64,000 nt of DNA, from assembly GCF_021730615.1 (NCBI RefSeq), contig NZ_JAJLMN010000001.1, positions 4,041,501 to 4,105,500 on the forward strand, given 5' to 3'. Below the pieces are notes generated by a model. That model had not been told where the DNA came from. It made no database searches and saw only the letters and a program-made list of their open reading frames with translations. Source of the DNA: Lichenibacterium dinghuense (GTDB lineage: Bacteria; Pseudomonadota; Alphaproteobacteria; Rhizobiales; Beijerinckiaceae). Positions 8,552 to 17,183 of the stretch are shown here, piece by piece (position 1 is the first letter of the stretch; the number at the start of each line of letters is the position of its first letter). A program made the position numbers and the translations under genes.

Positions 8552-10047
8552 GCACTCAAGCCCAGCTTCCCGCCGTCCGACCCTCGCGTGTGCCCGCCAT
8601 CGTCGCGCGGGTGCCCGCTGCCTTCAAAGCCTCGACGGCGCCCAAGCCGTCGACGGCCTACACTGAGTTCCTGCCGGCCCACCTCGAGATCCTGGAGACG
8701 CCCGCCTCACCCAAGATGTCGTTCATGCTCTGGACGATCTGCGGGATGATGACGGCCGCGATCGCCTGGAGCTCCTTCGCCAAGATCGACATCTACGCGG
8801 AAGCGCAGGGGCGCATCCAGCCGAGCGGCCGCTCCAAGGTGATCCAGCCGCTGGATGTGGGGCGCGTGTCCGAGATCGCGGTGCAGAACGGATCCATCGT
8901 CAAGGCGGGTGAACTCCTCGTCCAGCTCGACGCGACGCAGAGCGAGGCCGACCGGGCGAGTGCCGCCGCCGACCTGCAGTCGCTCCACGCCGAGATCGCC
9001 CGGCGCACGACCGAGATCGTCGACGTCCAGGCGGGCGTGACCAACCCCACCATCATCTATCCGCCCGACGTGTCGGACTCCTATCGCAGGCGCGACGACA
9101 GCGTTTTCCAGGCGGAGATGAGCCAGTACCAGGCGCAGGTGGACGGCCTCCAGGCCCAGCTCGCCGAGAAGACCGCCCGCAACAAGCACTTGGCGGACAC
9201 GATCGCGGCCCGCGAGAAGGTCATCGACTCGATGACCCAGCGCCTCGACATGAAGCAGACCTTGGAGGCTCGCCAGGCGGGCACCAAGGCGGCGGTGATC
9301 GACGCCAGCCAGACGCTCGAGAACGAGCAGCGCAATCTCGCCGACGACCACGGGCAGGTGATGGAGAACGACGCCGCTGCGGTGTCGCTGCGCCGCCGGC
9401 TCGACCAGGCCAAGCGCGACTTCCTGGCCACGCAGAACCAGAAGCTCAACGACGCGCAGCGCAAGCTGGACGATGTCCAGCAGAGCCTCGTCAAGGCGGC
9501 AGCGAAGGTTCAGCAGGCGCGCATCGTCGCGCCGATCGACGGCACTGTGCAGCAACTCGCAGTCACCACGGTCGGCCAAGTCGTCACGTCGGGCCAGCCC
9601 CTCATGGTGCTGGTGCCATCGACGAAGTCTCTCGAAGTGATGGCGCTGGTGCAGAACCAGGACATCGGCTTCGTCAAGGACCAGCAGGACGTCGTGCTCA
9701 AGGTCGACGCCTTCCCGTTCAGCAAATACGGGACGCTGAAGGGCAAGGTGACGCGCATCTCCAACGAGGCGGTCGACTCCCAGGAGGCCACGGCTTCGTC
9801 CGACGCGAGCACGCTGGCGCGCCCGTTGAACAGCCAAGCCGTGTCTGGCAGCCAGAAGGTTCAGAACCTCGTCTACCCGGTCACGATCCAGCTCGAACAG
9901 ACGTCGATCAACGCCGACGGCAAGGACGTGCCGCTGATGCCGGGCATGATGGTCACGGCCGAGATCCAGACCGGCAGCCGCCGTGTCATCCAGTACCTGC
10001 TGGCGCCGATCTGGGAAGCGACTTCGCAGGCGGCGCACGAGCGCTGA
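8548..10047 (+). CDS. HlyD-family type I secretion membrane fusion protein
   Basis: 499 residues. A single membrane helix lies at about 57-77 (MLWTICGMMTAAIAWSSF). GRIQPSGRSKVIQPLDVGRVSEI is the lipoyl-like half-motif, a long coiled coil covers about 115-330, and IVAPIDGTVQQLAVTTVGQVV is the second lipoyl half. A beta-barrel region and a C-terminal MPGMMVTAEIQTGSRRVIQYLL, characteristic of the family, follow. It bridges the ABC exporter and an outer-membrane TolC-type channel. The ATG overlaps the hlyB-like stop (ATGA), so the two are translationally coupled. Confidence 0.92.
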   Translation: MSTQAQLPAVRPSRVPAIVARVPAAFKASTAPKPSTAYTEFLPAHLEILETPASPKMSFMLWTICGMMTAAIAWSSFAKIDIYAEAQGRIQPSGRSKVIQPLDVGRVSEIAVQNGSIVKAGELLVQLDATQSEADRASAAADLQSLHAEIARRTTEIVDVQAGVTNPTIIYPPDVSDSYRRRDDSVFQAEMSQYQAQVDGLQAQLAEKTARNKHLADTIAAREKVIDSMTQRLDMKQTLEARQAGTKAAVIDASQTLENEQRNLADDHGQVMENDAAAVSLRRRLDQAKRDFLATQNQKLNDAQRKLDDVQQSLVKAAAKVQQARIVAPIDGTVQQLAVTTVGQVVTSGQPLMVLVPSTKSLEVMALVQNQDIGFVKDQQDVVLKVDAFPFSKYGTLKGKVTRISNEAVDSQEATASSDASTLARPLNSQAVSGSQKVQNLVYPVTIQLEQTSINADGKDVPLMPGMMVTAEIQTGSRRVIQYLLAPIWEATSQAAHER

Positions 10048-10152
10048 CGGGGGGCTGAGCGGCATCAGGGGCGGGCGCAGCTTGTCGGCAGCGCCCGACC
10101 GACCGCATCGGCGCGCGACCGCGGCAGATCGCGGCGTATCTGGGAGGACAGG

Positions 10153-11574
10153 GTGCGATCAGAGGACGACGGCCTGCAGCCAGGCCGCGCGAAGGCGGGA
10201 CTCGGCCGCGAAGCGGGCGAAGGTCGCACGGCCGTGCTGGTCACCGGCATGCACCGCAACGGCACCTCGGCCCTCGCGCGGACCCTGTCCCTGCTCGGCG
10301 CGGCCCTGCCGCGCGACCTCGTGCCCCCCAACGACGGCAACCCCCGCGGCCATTGGGAGCCGCAGGGAATGGTCGACCTCAACGACCGCATGCTGGCCGA
10401 CGCCGGCTCCGATCTCTACAGCGTCCGTGACTTTGCTCCCGGCTGGTTCGGCTCCGCGGCGGCCTCCGCCTTCACCGACGAGGCTGCGCGGCTGATCGCG
10501 GCCTCCTTTGCCGACGAGCGCCTCGTCGTCCTCAAGGATCCGCGGACGGCCCTCCTCGCGCCCGTCTGGAACGAGGCTCTGGCGCGTCAGGGCTTCCGGG
10601 TCGTCCACGTCCTCCCGCTGCGCCATCCGGCCGACGTCGCGGAGTCGCTGCGCCGCCGTCACCTGAAGACCATTTCCTACGACGCCTGGGCGAAGCCGCG
10701 CGGCGAGGCGGTCTGGCTCCGCTACACGCTGGCGGCCCTGCGCGGCTCCCGCGGGCACAGCCGCGCCTTCCTGCGCTACGGCGACCTCGTGGCCGACTGG
10801 CGCCGTGAGGTCGCGCGCGTGGGGGCGGAACTCGGCATCCGCTGGCCGGGGCTCGGCACGGGCGCCCAGGCCGAGGTGGACGCCTTCCTGCACGGCAACG
10901 ACCGCGCCGACGGCCGCCACCCTCCGGTCATCGTGGGAGGCGGCGACCTCGGCCGCCTCGACCTCGCCGGGCTCGCGGCGGCTTGCCACGACGCGCTCGC
11001 GACCTCCGCCGGCGATCCGGCCCGGATCGACGCCGCCGAGGCCGCCTTCGGCGCAGCCTTCGACGGCCGGATCGCCGGCGGCGGCGATCTCATCGCGGCT
11101 TTCGAGGACCTCTACGCGCTGGTCTGGCGCTTCTACGAGGAGGGCGGGGCGCTGCGGCAGAGCCTCGACCTCGCTGCGGCGGCGGAGGCGCGCCTGCGCG
11201 AGGCGTCGCAGCGCTCCTGGGCGGCCCTCACGGTGGCCAACAACGACAAACTCCGCCTCCAGCTCGACGCCGGCTCGCGCGACCGGCAACTGGCGAGCCT
11301 CGCGGCCGAACTGGCGCGCTCGAACGACCTCGCGGGAGGCGCCGCGGCCCGGGCTGCCGAGCTCGAGGCCCAGAACGCGCTTCTCGCCGAGGCGCTGGCG
11401 GGGATCGAGGGCGCGATGGACGCCCGCCTGAGCGAGCACCTCGTCGCAGCCGACGCGGCCCGCCGCGGACACGGCGAGGCGGAGGCGCGCCTGGCGGCCC
11501 TGCATGGCTCGACCTCCTGGCGGCTCACCGCGCCGCTGCGCGCCCTGTCCCGCGCCGTCAGGGGCCGGGCGTGA
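10153..11574 (+). CDS. Sulfotransferase-like protein with C-terminal coiled coil
   Basis: 473 residues, GTG start with GGGAGGA upstream. VLVTGMHRNGTSALARTLSLLGA near the N-terminus is the 5'-PSB-type loop that binds PAPS in sulfotransferases; LKDPRTALLAPVW and LPLRHPADVAESLRRR are the usual 3'-phosphate-side elements. Residues about 325-445 form an Ala/Glu/Arg-rich coiled coil ending in STSWRLTAPLRALSR, a tail often seen on glycan-synthesis proteins. It probably sulfates a surface glycan or acts as a PAPS-fold scaffold; the substrate is unknown. Its stop overlaps the GTG of the next glycosyltransferase. Confidence 0.75.
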   Translation: MRSEDDGLQPGRAKAGLGREAGEGRTAVLVTGMHRNGTSALARTLSLLGAALPRDLVPPNDGNPRGHWEPQGMVDLNDRMLADAGSDLYSVRDFAPGWFGSAAASAFTDEAARLIAASFADERLVVLKDPRTALLAPVWNEALARQGFRVVHVLPLRHPADVAESLRRRHLKTISYDAWAKPRGEAVWLRYTLAALRGSRGHSRAFLRYGDLVADWRREVARVGAELGIRWPGLGTGAQAEVDAFLHGNDRADGRHPPVIVGGGDLGRLDLAGLAAACHDALATSAGDPARIDAAEAAFGAAFDGRIAGGGDLIAAFEDLYALVWRFYEEGGALRQSLDLAAAAEARLREASQRSWAALTVANNDKLRLQLDAGSRDRQLASLAAELARSNDLAGGAAARAAELEAQNALLAEALAGIEGAMDARLSEHLVAADAARRGHGEAEARLAALHGSTSWRLTAPLRALSRAVRGRA

Positions 11575-13616
11575 GCGCGCCGCGGGCCGGGCGGCGTCTG
11601 CGCATCTGCTTCGTGGCCGGCGAGCTTCTGGGCGCCCACAAGAACGGTGGCATCGGCACTGCGACCACCCATGCCGCGCTGCTCCTGGCCCGGGCCGGCC
11701 ACGACGTCTCGGTCGTCTACACCGGCTCGCCCTGGATCGACTATGCCCATCCTTGGGTGCGGCGCCTGCAGGCCGCAGGCGTCGCGCTGACCCACCTCGA
11801 TGCGCGCGCGGGCGAGATCTACCCGGTCTGGATGCGTGAAACCTGCGTCATCCACGACTACCTGCGCGGGCTGGAACACGACTTGATCCTGTTCCAGGAC
11901 TGGGAGGGGCCGGCTTTCGCCAGCGTGGTCGCCAAGCGCGCGGCTTCGGCCTTCGCCGGCACCACCCTCGCGGTGGTCGCGCACGGGCCGACCGCTTGGC
12001 TGCTCGACGCCAACCGGGCGCTGGCGCGCGATCAGCGCACGCTCGCCCACCTCGAAATGGAGCGCGTCGCCTTCGAGGCGGCGGACGCCGTCCTGTGCCC
12101 GTCGCGCCACATGCTGGACTGGCTCCGGGCCAGCGACATCCGGGTCGCCGACGACGCCGAGGCCGTGCCGCTCTATCTGTGGTCTGACGAGGAGCCGTTG
12201 CCGTCGCGGCGCGGCCGGGCACTGGACCGGGTCGACAGGATCGCCTTCTTCGGGCGGCTCGAGACCCGCAAGGGCGTAGACCTGTTCCTGGACGCCGTCC
12301 TGTCCGACGCGCTCGCGACCCGCGACTTCGAGGTGATCTTCGTCGGCAAGCCCGCGTCGCACACGCCGGACACGGTCCGGGCCGCCGTCGCGCTGCGCCG
12401 CCCGTCGCTGCTGCCGCGCCTGTCCTTCCAGCCCGACCTCGACACCGACGCCGCCCAGGCTTTCCTGTGCGACGAAGGCTGCCTCGCCGTGATCCCGTCG
12501 CTCATCGACAACGCCCCCTGCGTGATCTCCGAATGTCTGCGCCGCGGGATTCCCTTCCTGTCGACCTCGACGGGCGGGATCCCCGAGTTGGTCGCCGAGG
12601 ACGATCGGGGCCGCGTCCTGGTCGAGCCCGAGGCGTCAGCGCTCGCGGCCCGGCTCGCCGATGCGCTGGAGCGGCCCTTCGCCCCGGCGCGCCCGGCCCA
12701 CGCGGAGCGTGAGACGGGCGCGCGGTGGACCGCCTGGTGTTCGCGCGTCGCCGGGAAGGCCCGTGCGGCCGCGGCGCCGTTCCGCTCCGGAGCCGCTCGC
12801 GAGCGGTCGCCGGACGGGCGGATCGCCGTGGTGGTGACCCATCACGAGCGGCCCGCGCTGGTCGAGCAGACGCTCGAGTCGCTGGCGGCACAGACCAGGA
12901 CCGATTTCGACCTCGTGCTGGTCGACGACGGCAGCCGGTCTGCGGCGGCCCTGGCGGCTCTGGCGGCATTGGAGCGCCGCCGCTGGCCGTTCGCGCTCAC
13001 GGTGCTGCGCGGGCCGAACCGCTACCTCGGCGCAGCCCGCAATGCCGGGCTGAGGGCCAGCGCGGCGGACCGGTTCGTCTTCATGGATGACGACAACATC
13101 GCTTTTCCGAACCTGGTCGAGCGGCTGGACGAGGCCATGTCGCGCAGCGGGGCCGACATCGTGACCTGTCAGATGTCGATCTTCCGAGACCCGTCCGGCG
13201 AGCCCGACCCGGCCGAACTCGCTTCCGCCGAGCGGTGGGGCTTCCTCGGCGGCTCGGGCGCGAGCGGGGTGGAGCTCGGGTTGTCGGTGAACTGCTTCGG
13301 CGACGCCACGGGGATCTATCGCCGCGAGGTCTTCGACCGCGTGGGCTTCTTCCACGAGCGGCGCGGGGTCGGCCACGAGGACTGGCAACTCCACGCGAGG
13401 GCAGTCCTGGCCGGCCTGACGGTCCTGTCGCTCCCCGAGCCGCTCTACTGGTATCGGCGGGTGGCGACCGGCATGCTGCTGTCGACCGACGCCTATGCCA
13501 ACAACCGCGTGGTCTGGGACGCCTACGCCGAAGCGTTGCCCTCGGCGCTCCGCCGCTTCGTCGACCTGTCCGTGCGGAACCACTTCACAGGCGATCCAGG
13601 GGTGCTCGGCGGGTAG
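11571..13616 (+). CDS. Bifunctional glycosyltransferase: GT4 domain plus GT2 domain
   Basis: 681 residues. Residues about 8-390 are a GT-B, GT4-type domain: RICFVAGELLGAHKNGGIGTAT, then RIAFFGRLETRKGVDLFLDA and a CLAVIPSLIDNAPCVISECL segment with the E of the E-x7-E pattern. Residues about 415-680 are a GT2 domain: IAVVVTHHERPALVEQTLES, LVLVDDGS, and FMDDDNIAFPN as the DxD motif, then GHEDWQLHARA. The GTG start overlaps the sulfotransferase stop (GTGA), a coupled pair. Two linked transferases in one chain suggest consecutive sugar additions. Sugar identity is not readable. Confidence 0.85.
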   Translation: MSAPRAGRRLRICFVAGELLGAHKNGGIGTATTHAALLLARAGHDVSVVYTGSPWIDYAHPWVRRLQAAGVALTHLDARAGEIYPVWMRETCVIHDYLRGLEHDLILFQDWEGPAFASVVAKRAASAFAGTTLAVVAHGPTAWLLDANRALARDQRTLAHLEMERVAFEAADAVLCPSRHMLDWLRASDIRVADDAEAVPLYLWSDEEPLPSRRGRALDRVDRIAFFGRLETRKGVDLFLDAVLSDALATRDFEVIFVGKPASHTPDTVRAAVALRRPSLLPRLSFQPDLDTDAAQAFLCDEGCLAVIPSLIDNAPCVISECLRRGIPFLSTSTGGIPELVAEDDRGRVLVEPEASALAARLADALERPFAPARPAHAERETGARWTAWCSRVAGKARAAAAPFRSGAARERSPDGRIAVVVTHHERPALVEQTLESLAAQTRTDFDLVLVDDGSRSAAALAALAALERRRWPFALTVLRGPNRYLGAARNAGLRASAADRFVFMDDDNIAFPNLVERLDEAMSRSGADIVTCQMSIFRDPSGEPDPAELASAERWGFLGGSGASGVELGLSVNCFGDATGIYRREVFDRVGFFHERRGVGHEDWQLHARAVLAGLTVLSLPEPLYWYRRVATGMLLSTDAYANNRVVWDAYAEALPSALRRFVDLSVRNHFTGDPGVLGG

Positions 13617-14160
13617 GCGACCGGGAAGCTGACCGGGAACGATGAGGCGGCCCCTTGGCCTGCCCGGCCGTCAGATCGGACCGAGCCAGAGGGGCGAGGT
13701 CGTGTCATCCGGGGTCCGTCTATCCGTGTCGCCATCGGCATGGCGGTGTCGGGCGATCGACGAGCGGGTCGAGACCTCCGTGGGGATCAGCAAGGGGGAC
13801 GGCGGAGCAACTCATCTCGTCAGCCTGGACGTTCCCGCTATCAGGGAGTGAAGCGAGCCTCGACCGGTCGGCGACGCCTGCGCTTCGACGCGCCGAAGCG
13901 GCTCGGGCAAGCTCAGGATCGTCGGCACGGCGCCGGACGCGCTGGGCCGGACGCGGAGCCGGTCCGTGCCGCGCCGAAGGCTCTGAACCACTCTGGACGG
14001 GAGCGTGACGCATGAGCTAATTCACCCACACCCTCGATGTGTGATGTGATGCTGTACGAGGCGCCGGTCCCCGGTCCAAGCCTGCCATGGTCCGCTCCGT
14101 CGCCGGGAGAATGACACTGCCGACGAACAGGCCGGATCGAGACAGCGACAGTGGGACCGG
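13617..14160 (+). other. Intergenic region, no gene recognised
   Basis: This 544-bp stretch contains only short open frames in several phases, with no recognisable protein motif and no convincing ribosome-binding site. It likely holds the promoter of the coiled-coil gene that follows. No repeat or hairpin stood out. Confidence 0.5.
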
Positions 14161-14925
14161 ATGGGAATGAAGGGTTCGTTGAGCGCGACGCTGGTGCCGG
14201 GTGTTCCAGCCAGCCAAGAGGTCGTCGAGGCCATCGAACGGCTCGAAGAGGAGCTCAGCCATCAGACCACCCTCCGCGAGGCCGCCGACCGCGCGGCCGC
14301 CCGAGCCCGCGACGATCGAGAAGACGCCTTCGAGCGCCTAGTGGTGCGCTGCGCCAGCCTCGAGGACGAGGCCGCGAGGTGGGCCGATGCGGATCGGCGC
14401 GACACCGCTGACCTTCGAAGGATCGAGCGGGAGCACTCGGAGATGCTGGCGCGGCGATCGGACGAGCTGTCCCTGTCGTTCAAACAGCAGCTCGAGGACG
14501 TCGAGCGTGGCAACCGGGAGAGCATCGAGCGCCTCGAGCGCCAAGCTGCCGAACTGCGTGACGAGCTCGCCGCGAGAGAAGGCGAAGGCATCAGGTCGCT
14601 GGCCGAGCGTGACGCTTCGATCGCAGATCGGGACCGGGCGCTCGCCGCCGCCGAGGAGCGTGAAGGCAGCCTGCATCTGGAACTCGCCGAAGCCGAGGAG
14701 CGATTCCGAGCCGAGGCCTTCCATCTCTCCGCGTTGATCGCATTGCGATCCAAGGAGGCGCTGACCGCGCAGGCGGAGGTGGAGGCGCTGAAACTTCACT
14801 TGGCCGCGGTCTACGCGTCGGGGACCTGGAAGATCGGACGCCCGCTGCGGGGGGCAGGTCGACTGGCGCGGCGTCTCAGGCGGGTCCCCTTTCGGCTGAT
14901 CGGGGTCGTCCGGCGCCAACCATGA
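14161..14925 (+). CDS. Coiled-coil protein of the glycan cluster, function unknown
   Basis: 254 residues. Residues about 20-200 are almost entirely heptad-like Glu/Arg/Ala/Leu coiled coil. The end, VYASGTWKIGRPLRGAGRLARRLR, matches in pattern the tail of the sulfotransferase upstream (STSWRLTAPLRALSRAVR). Such tails recur on glycosyltransferases and methyltransferases that assemble O-antigen-like glycans, so this may be a stand-alone scaffold or molecular ruler for the assembly complex. ATG 14161 is used; a second ATG at 14167 is equally possible. No catalytic motif is visible. Confidence 0.6.
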   Translation: MGMKGSLSATLVPGVPASQEVVEAIERLEEELSHQTTLREAADRAAARARDDREDAFERLVVRCASLEDEAARWADADRRDTADLRRIEREHSEMLARRSDELSLSFKQQLEDVERGNRESIERLERQAAELRDELAAREGEGIRSLAERDASIADRDRALAAAEEREGSLHLELAEAEERFRAEAFHLSALIALRSKEALTAQAEVEALKLHLAAVYASGTWKIGRPLRGAGRLARRLRRVPFRLIGVVRRQP

Positions 14926-15028
14926 CGATCCCGCGTCCCGATCGAACCGCATCGAAGCTCTGCTCGATGGTCTTCGCCCGCCTCGCGTTTTCGTCCCGTC
15001 GATACGAAGGGCGTGGAAGTCCGGTTTC

Positions 15029-16279
15029 ATGAGCGATATTCCGATCGGACGCCTGCTGGCTTTGCCGTTCTTCGACGCGAGGGACTACCTCGCCCTGAAT
15101 CCGGATCTCGATCCAGGTCGAGTCGACCCTGCAGATCATGCCTTCCGTCACGGGCTGACCGAGGGCAGGCCCATCTTCCGCCGACAGTCCCTGGCCGGCG
15201 CCTGGGGGCGAGCCAGCCTAGACGTGACCGCCCATGCCCCGGCCGTGCCCCAGGCCGTCGAAGCCGATCCGGACGCGTGCCCCCGCGTGTCGGTCTTCGT
15301 GAGCACGGCGAGTGATCCCGTCGAGGTCGCGCTCGCGGCCGACCTGACGGAGAGTTTGGCACTTGCAGGTGTCACGGCGGTCTTGAAGGATCAGTCCGAG
15401 AGTCCCGAAGCCGATCATGGTCTTCCCATCGTGGTCGCGCCGCACAGCTTCTTCCACGCCGGAAAGGGGCTCCTATGGGCAGGAACGGATGCGATCGAGC
15501 GCAGCCTGACTTTCAACACTGCGCCGATGCATCGCCGCTCCTTCACCCTCGCCCTTCCCTGGATCCTGCGTTCCCGGGGTGTCATGGACGTATCGCCGGA
15601 GGCCGTGCAGATTTTCCGAAGCTCGGGGCTGCACGCCTTCCTGATGCGGATCGCCGCGCCGCTTCGGAACCGTTGGCTGGAGGCTTCGGATCTCTCCCAT
15701 CCCTTGATCCAGTCCCTGCCGCAGGCTGCACGTCGACTCGATTTCGACGCCCGAGCGTGGGACGAGCGTCCGATCGACGTCGCCTTCTTCGACGTCCTCA
15801 CGACCCGGCGCGGCTCGATCCTTCGGCGGCAGGCACCGGCTTTGGCGGCTCGACCCTGTTTCCTCTACACGGCGCAAGGCGGGCGAGATCTTCTCGACGA
15901 GAGGGTCGAAAGGCGCAGCCATCACCGCCTCTCGGGGCATGTCAGCGCCCACGCCAAAGTCACATTGCACCTTTCGGAGGACGAGTTCCCGTACTTCGAC
16001 TGGTACCGGTGCATGGCTCGCACCGTGGCGTCCGGCTCGATCGTCGTCAGCGACATCCGCCCCGCCCATCCCGACCCTGAGATCGCCGACCTCGTCTTCC
16101 ACGACGATGAAAGGCACCTCGGGGAGATGATCCGGTGGCTGCTCGACGACGAGGACGGGCGTCGCTTTGCTTCGACGGCGCGCGAGACCGCCGCCCGAAC
16201 CATCGTCCGGCCGGACACGGACCATTCCGAGTCGCTGCAGAGATATCTCCGCGCAGCCGTGCGCTCGACCTCAGCTTGA
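15029..16279 (+). CDS. Uncharacterised protein with one FDxxxYL-type repeat, glycan cluster
   Basis: 416 residues. The N-terminus (FFDARDYLALNPDLDPGR, then a HAFRHGLTEGRP segment) is a single copy of the roughly 38-residue repeat found eight times in the large RgpF-GT4 protein nearby. The rest (residues about 85-410) shows ALPWILRSRGVMDVSPEAV and LHLSEDEFPYFDWYRCMARTVASGSIVVSD, which is the arrangement of the C-terminal half of a GT-B-like glycosyltransferase, but no clear donor-binding signature is present. It may be a divergent glycosyltransferase. The GT2 gene follows after eight bases. Confidence 0.6.
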   Translation: MSDIPIGRLLALPFFDARDYLALNPDLDPGRVDPADHAFRHGLTEGRPIFRRQSLAGAWGRASLDVTAHAPAVPQAVEADPDACPRVSVFVSTASDPVEVALAADLTESLALAGVTAVLKDQSESPEADHGLPIVVAPHSFFHAGKGLLWAGTDAIERSLTFNTAPMHRRSFTLALPWILRSRGVMDVSPEAVQIFRSSGLHAFLMRIAAPLRNRWLEASDLSHPLIQSLPQAARRLDFDARAWDERPIDVAFFDVLTTRRGSILRRQAPALAARPCFLYTAQGGRDLLDERVERRSHHRLSGHVSAHAKVTLHLSEDEFPYFDWYRCMARTVASGSIVVSDIRPAHPDPEIADLVFHDDERHLGEMIRWLLDDEDGRRFASTARETAARTIVRPDTDHSESLQRYLRAAVRSTSA

Positions 16280-16287
16280 GCCATCCC

Positions 16288-17052
16288 ATGCCCCTGCGAC
16301 CTCCGCAGCACGACGCCCTGTTCTCGCACCAGCGCCGGTCGCTGCCGCATCCTCGAGCCGTGACGGTGGCCGTCAGCCTGTACCACTACGGAAGGTTCAT
16401 CGAGGAGTGCCTCGACTCTGTCGCAGGGCAGACGCATGAACACCTGGAGGTGGTGGTGGTCGACGACCACTCGACGCGGGACGGCTCCGTCGAAGTCGCC
16501 CGTGCATGGGCCGAACGTCACGCGCGGCGTTTCGACCGACTCGAACTCTTGAGGCACAGGCACAACCGCGGCCTCGCGGCCGCACGCAATACGGCCTTCT
16601 CCGCGGCTCGGACCAGCCACGTCTTCGTCCTCGATGCGGATAACCTGATCTACCCTCGCGCCATCGAGGTCCTCCATCGAGCCGCGGCCGAGGGAGATCG
16701 CGATGCGGCCTACACCCAGATCGAGCTGTTCGGCGATCAGGTCGGCATCGGTCAGGCGGACGTCTGGAGCCGTCGCCGATTTCAGCGCGGCAACTACGTC
16801 GACGCCATGGCGCTGATCAGGGTGAGGTCCTGGGAGCAGGTCGGCGGCTACACCCACATCGAGGGAGGGTGGGAAGACTTCGATCTATGGTGTAAGTTCC
16901 TGGAATGCGGGATGACGGGCCTGTACGTCCCGGAGATCTTGTGCCGGTATCGCGTGCACGGCACGTCGATGCTGCGCACGGACACACGAGACGCCACCGA
17001 GGCACTCAAAGTCCAGTTGACCTATCGTCATCCATGGCTGAACCTCGACTAG
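16288..17052 (+). CDS. Family 2 glycosyltransferase
   Basis: 254 residues. VTVAVSLYHYGRFIEECLDSV starts the GT-A fold; VVVVDDHSTRDGS binds the nucleotide, VFVLDADNLIYPRAI supplies DxD, and GGWEDFDLWCKFLE the acceptor-side ED motif. It is a soluble inverting enzyme expected to act at the inner face of the cytoplasmic membrane. The ATG at 16288 is eight bases after the preceding stop, so the two genes form an operon; longer upstream codons in this frame overlap the neighbour and lack conservation. Confidence 0.85.
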   Translation: MPLRPPQHDALFSHQRRSLPHPRAVTVAVSLYHYGRFIEECLDSVAGQTHEHLEVVVVDDHSTRDGSVEVARAWAERHARRFDRLELLRHRHNRGLAAARNTAFSAARTSHVFVLDADNLIYPRAIEVLHRAAAEGDRDAAYTQIELFGDQVGIGQADVWSRRRFQRGNYVDAMALIRVRSWEQVGGYTHIEGGWEDFDLWCKFLECGMTGLYVPEILCRYRVHGTSMLRTDTRDATEALKVQLTYRHPWLNLD

Positions 17053-17183
17053 CAGATCGTGCGAAGGTCGCGCGATCGGATCGGCGGCGCCCGTTCGTGG
17101 GACGCTCCGAGGCGACCACGCAGATCCCTGACTGCGAGGCCATGAAGGCGTGTGCTGCCGTCGGGCAGCCCCGGTCCCGCGTC

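Noticed and set aside
6760-10047. Very long 1,095-codon plus-strand frame
   Set aside because: Its first half is an Arg/Pro-rich shadow of the hlyB-like gene; only the last 499 codons, the HlyD protein, are real.
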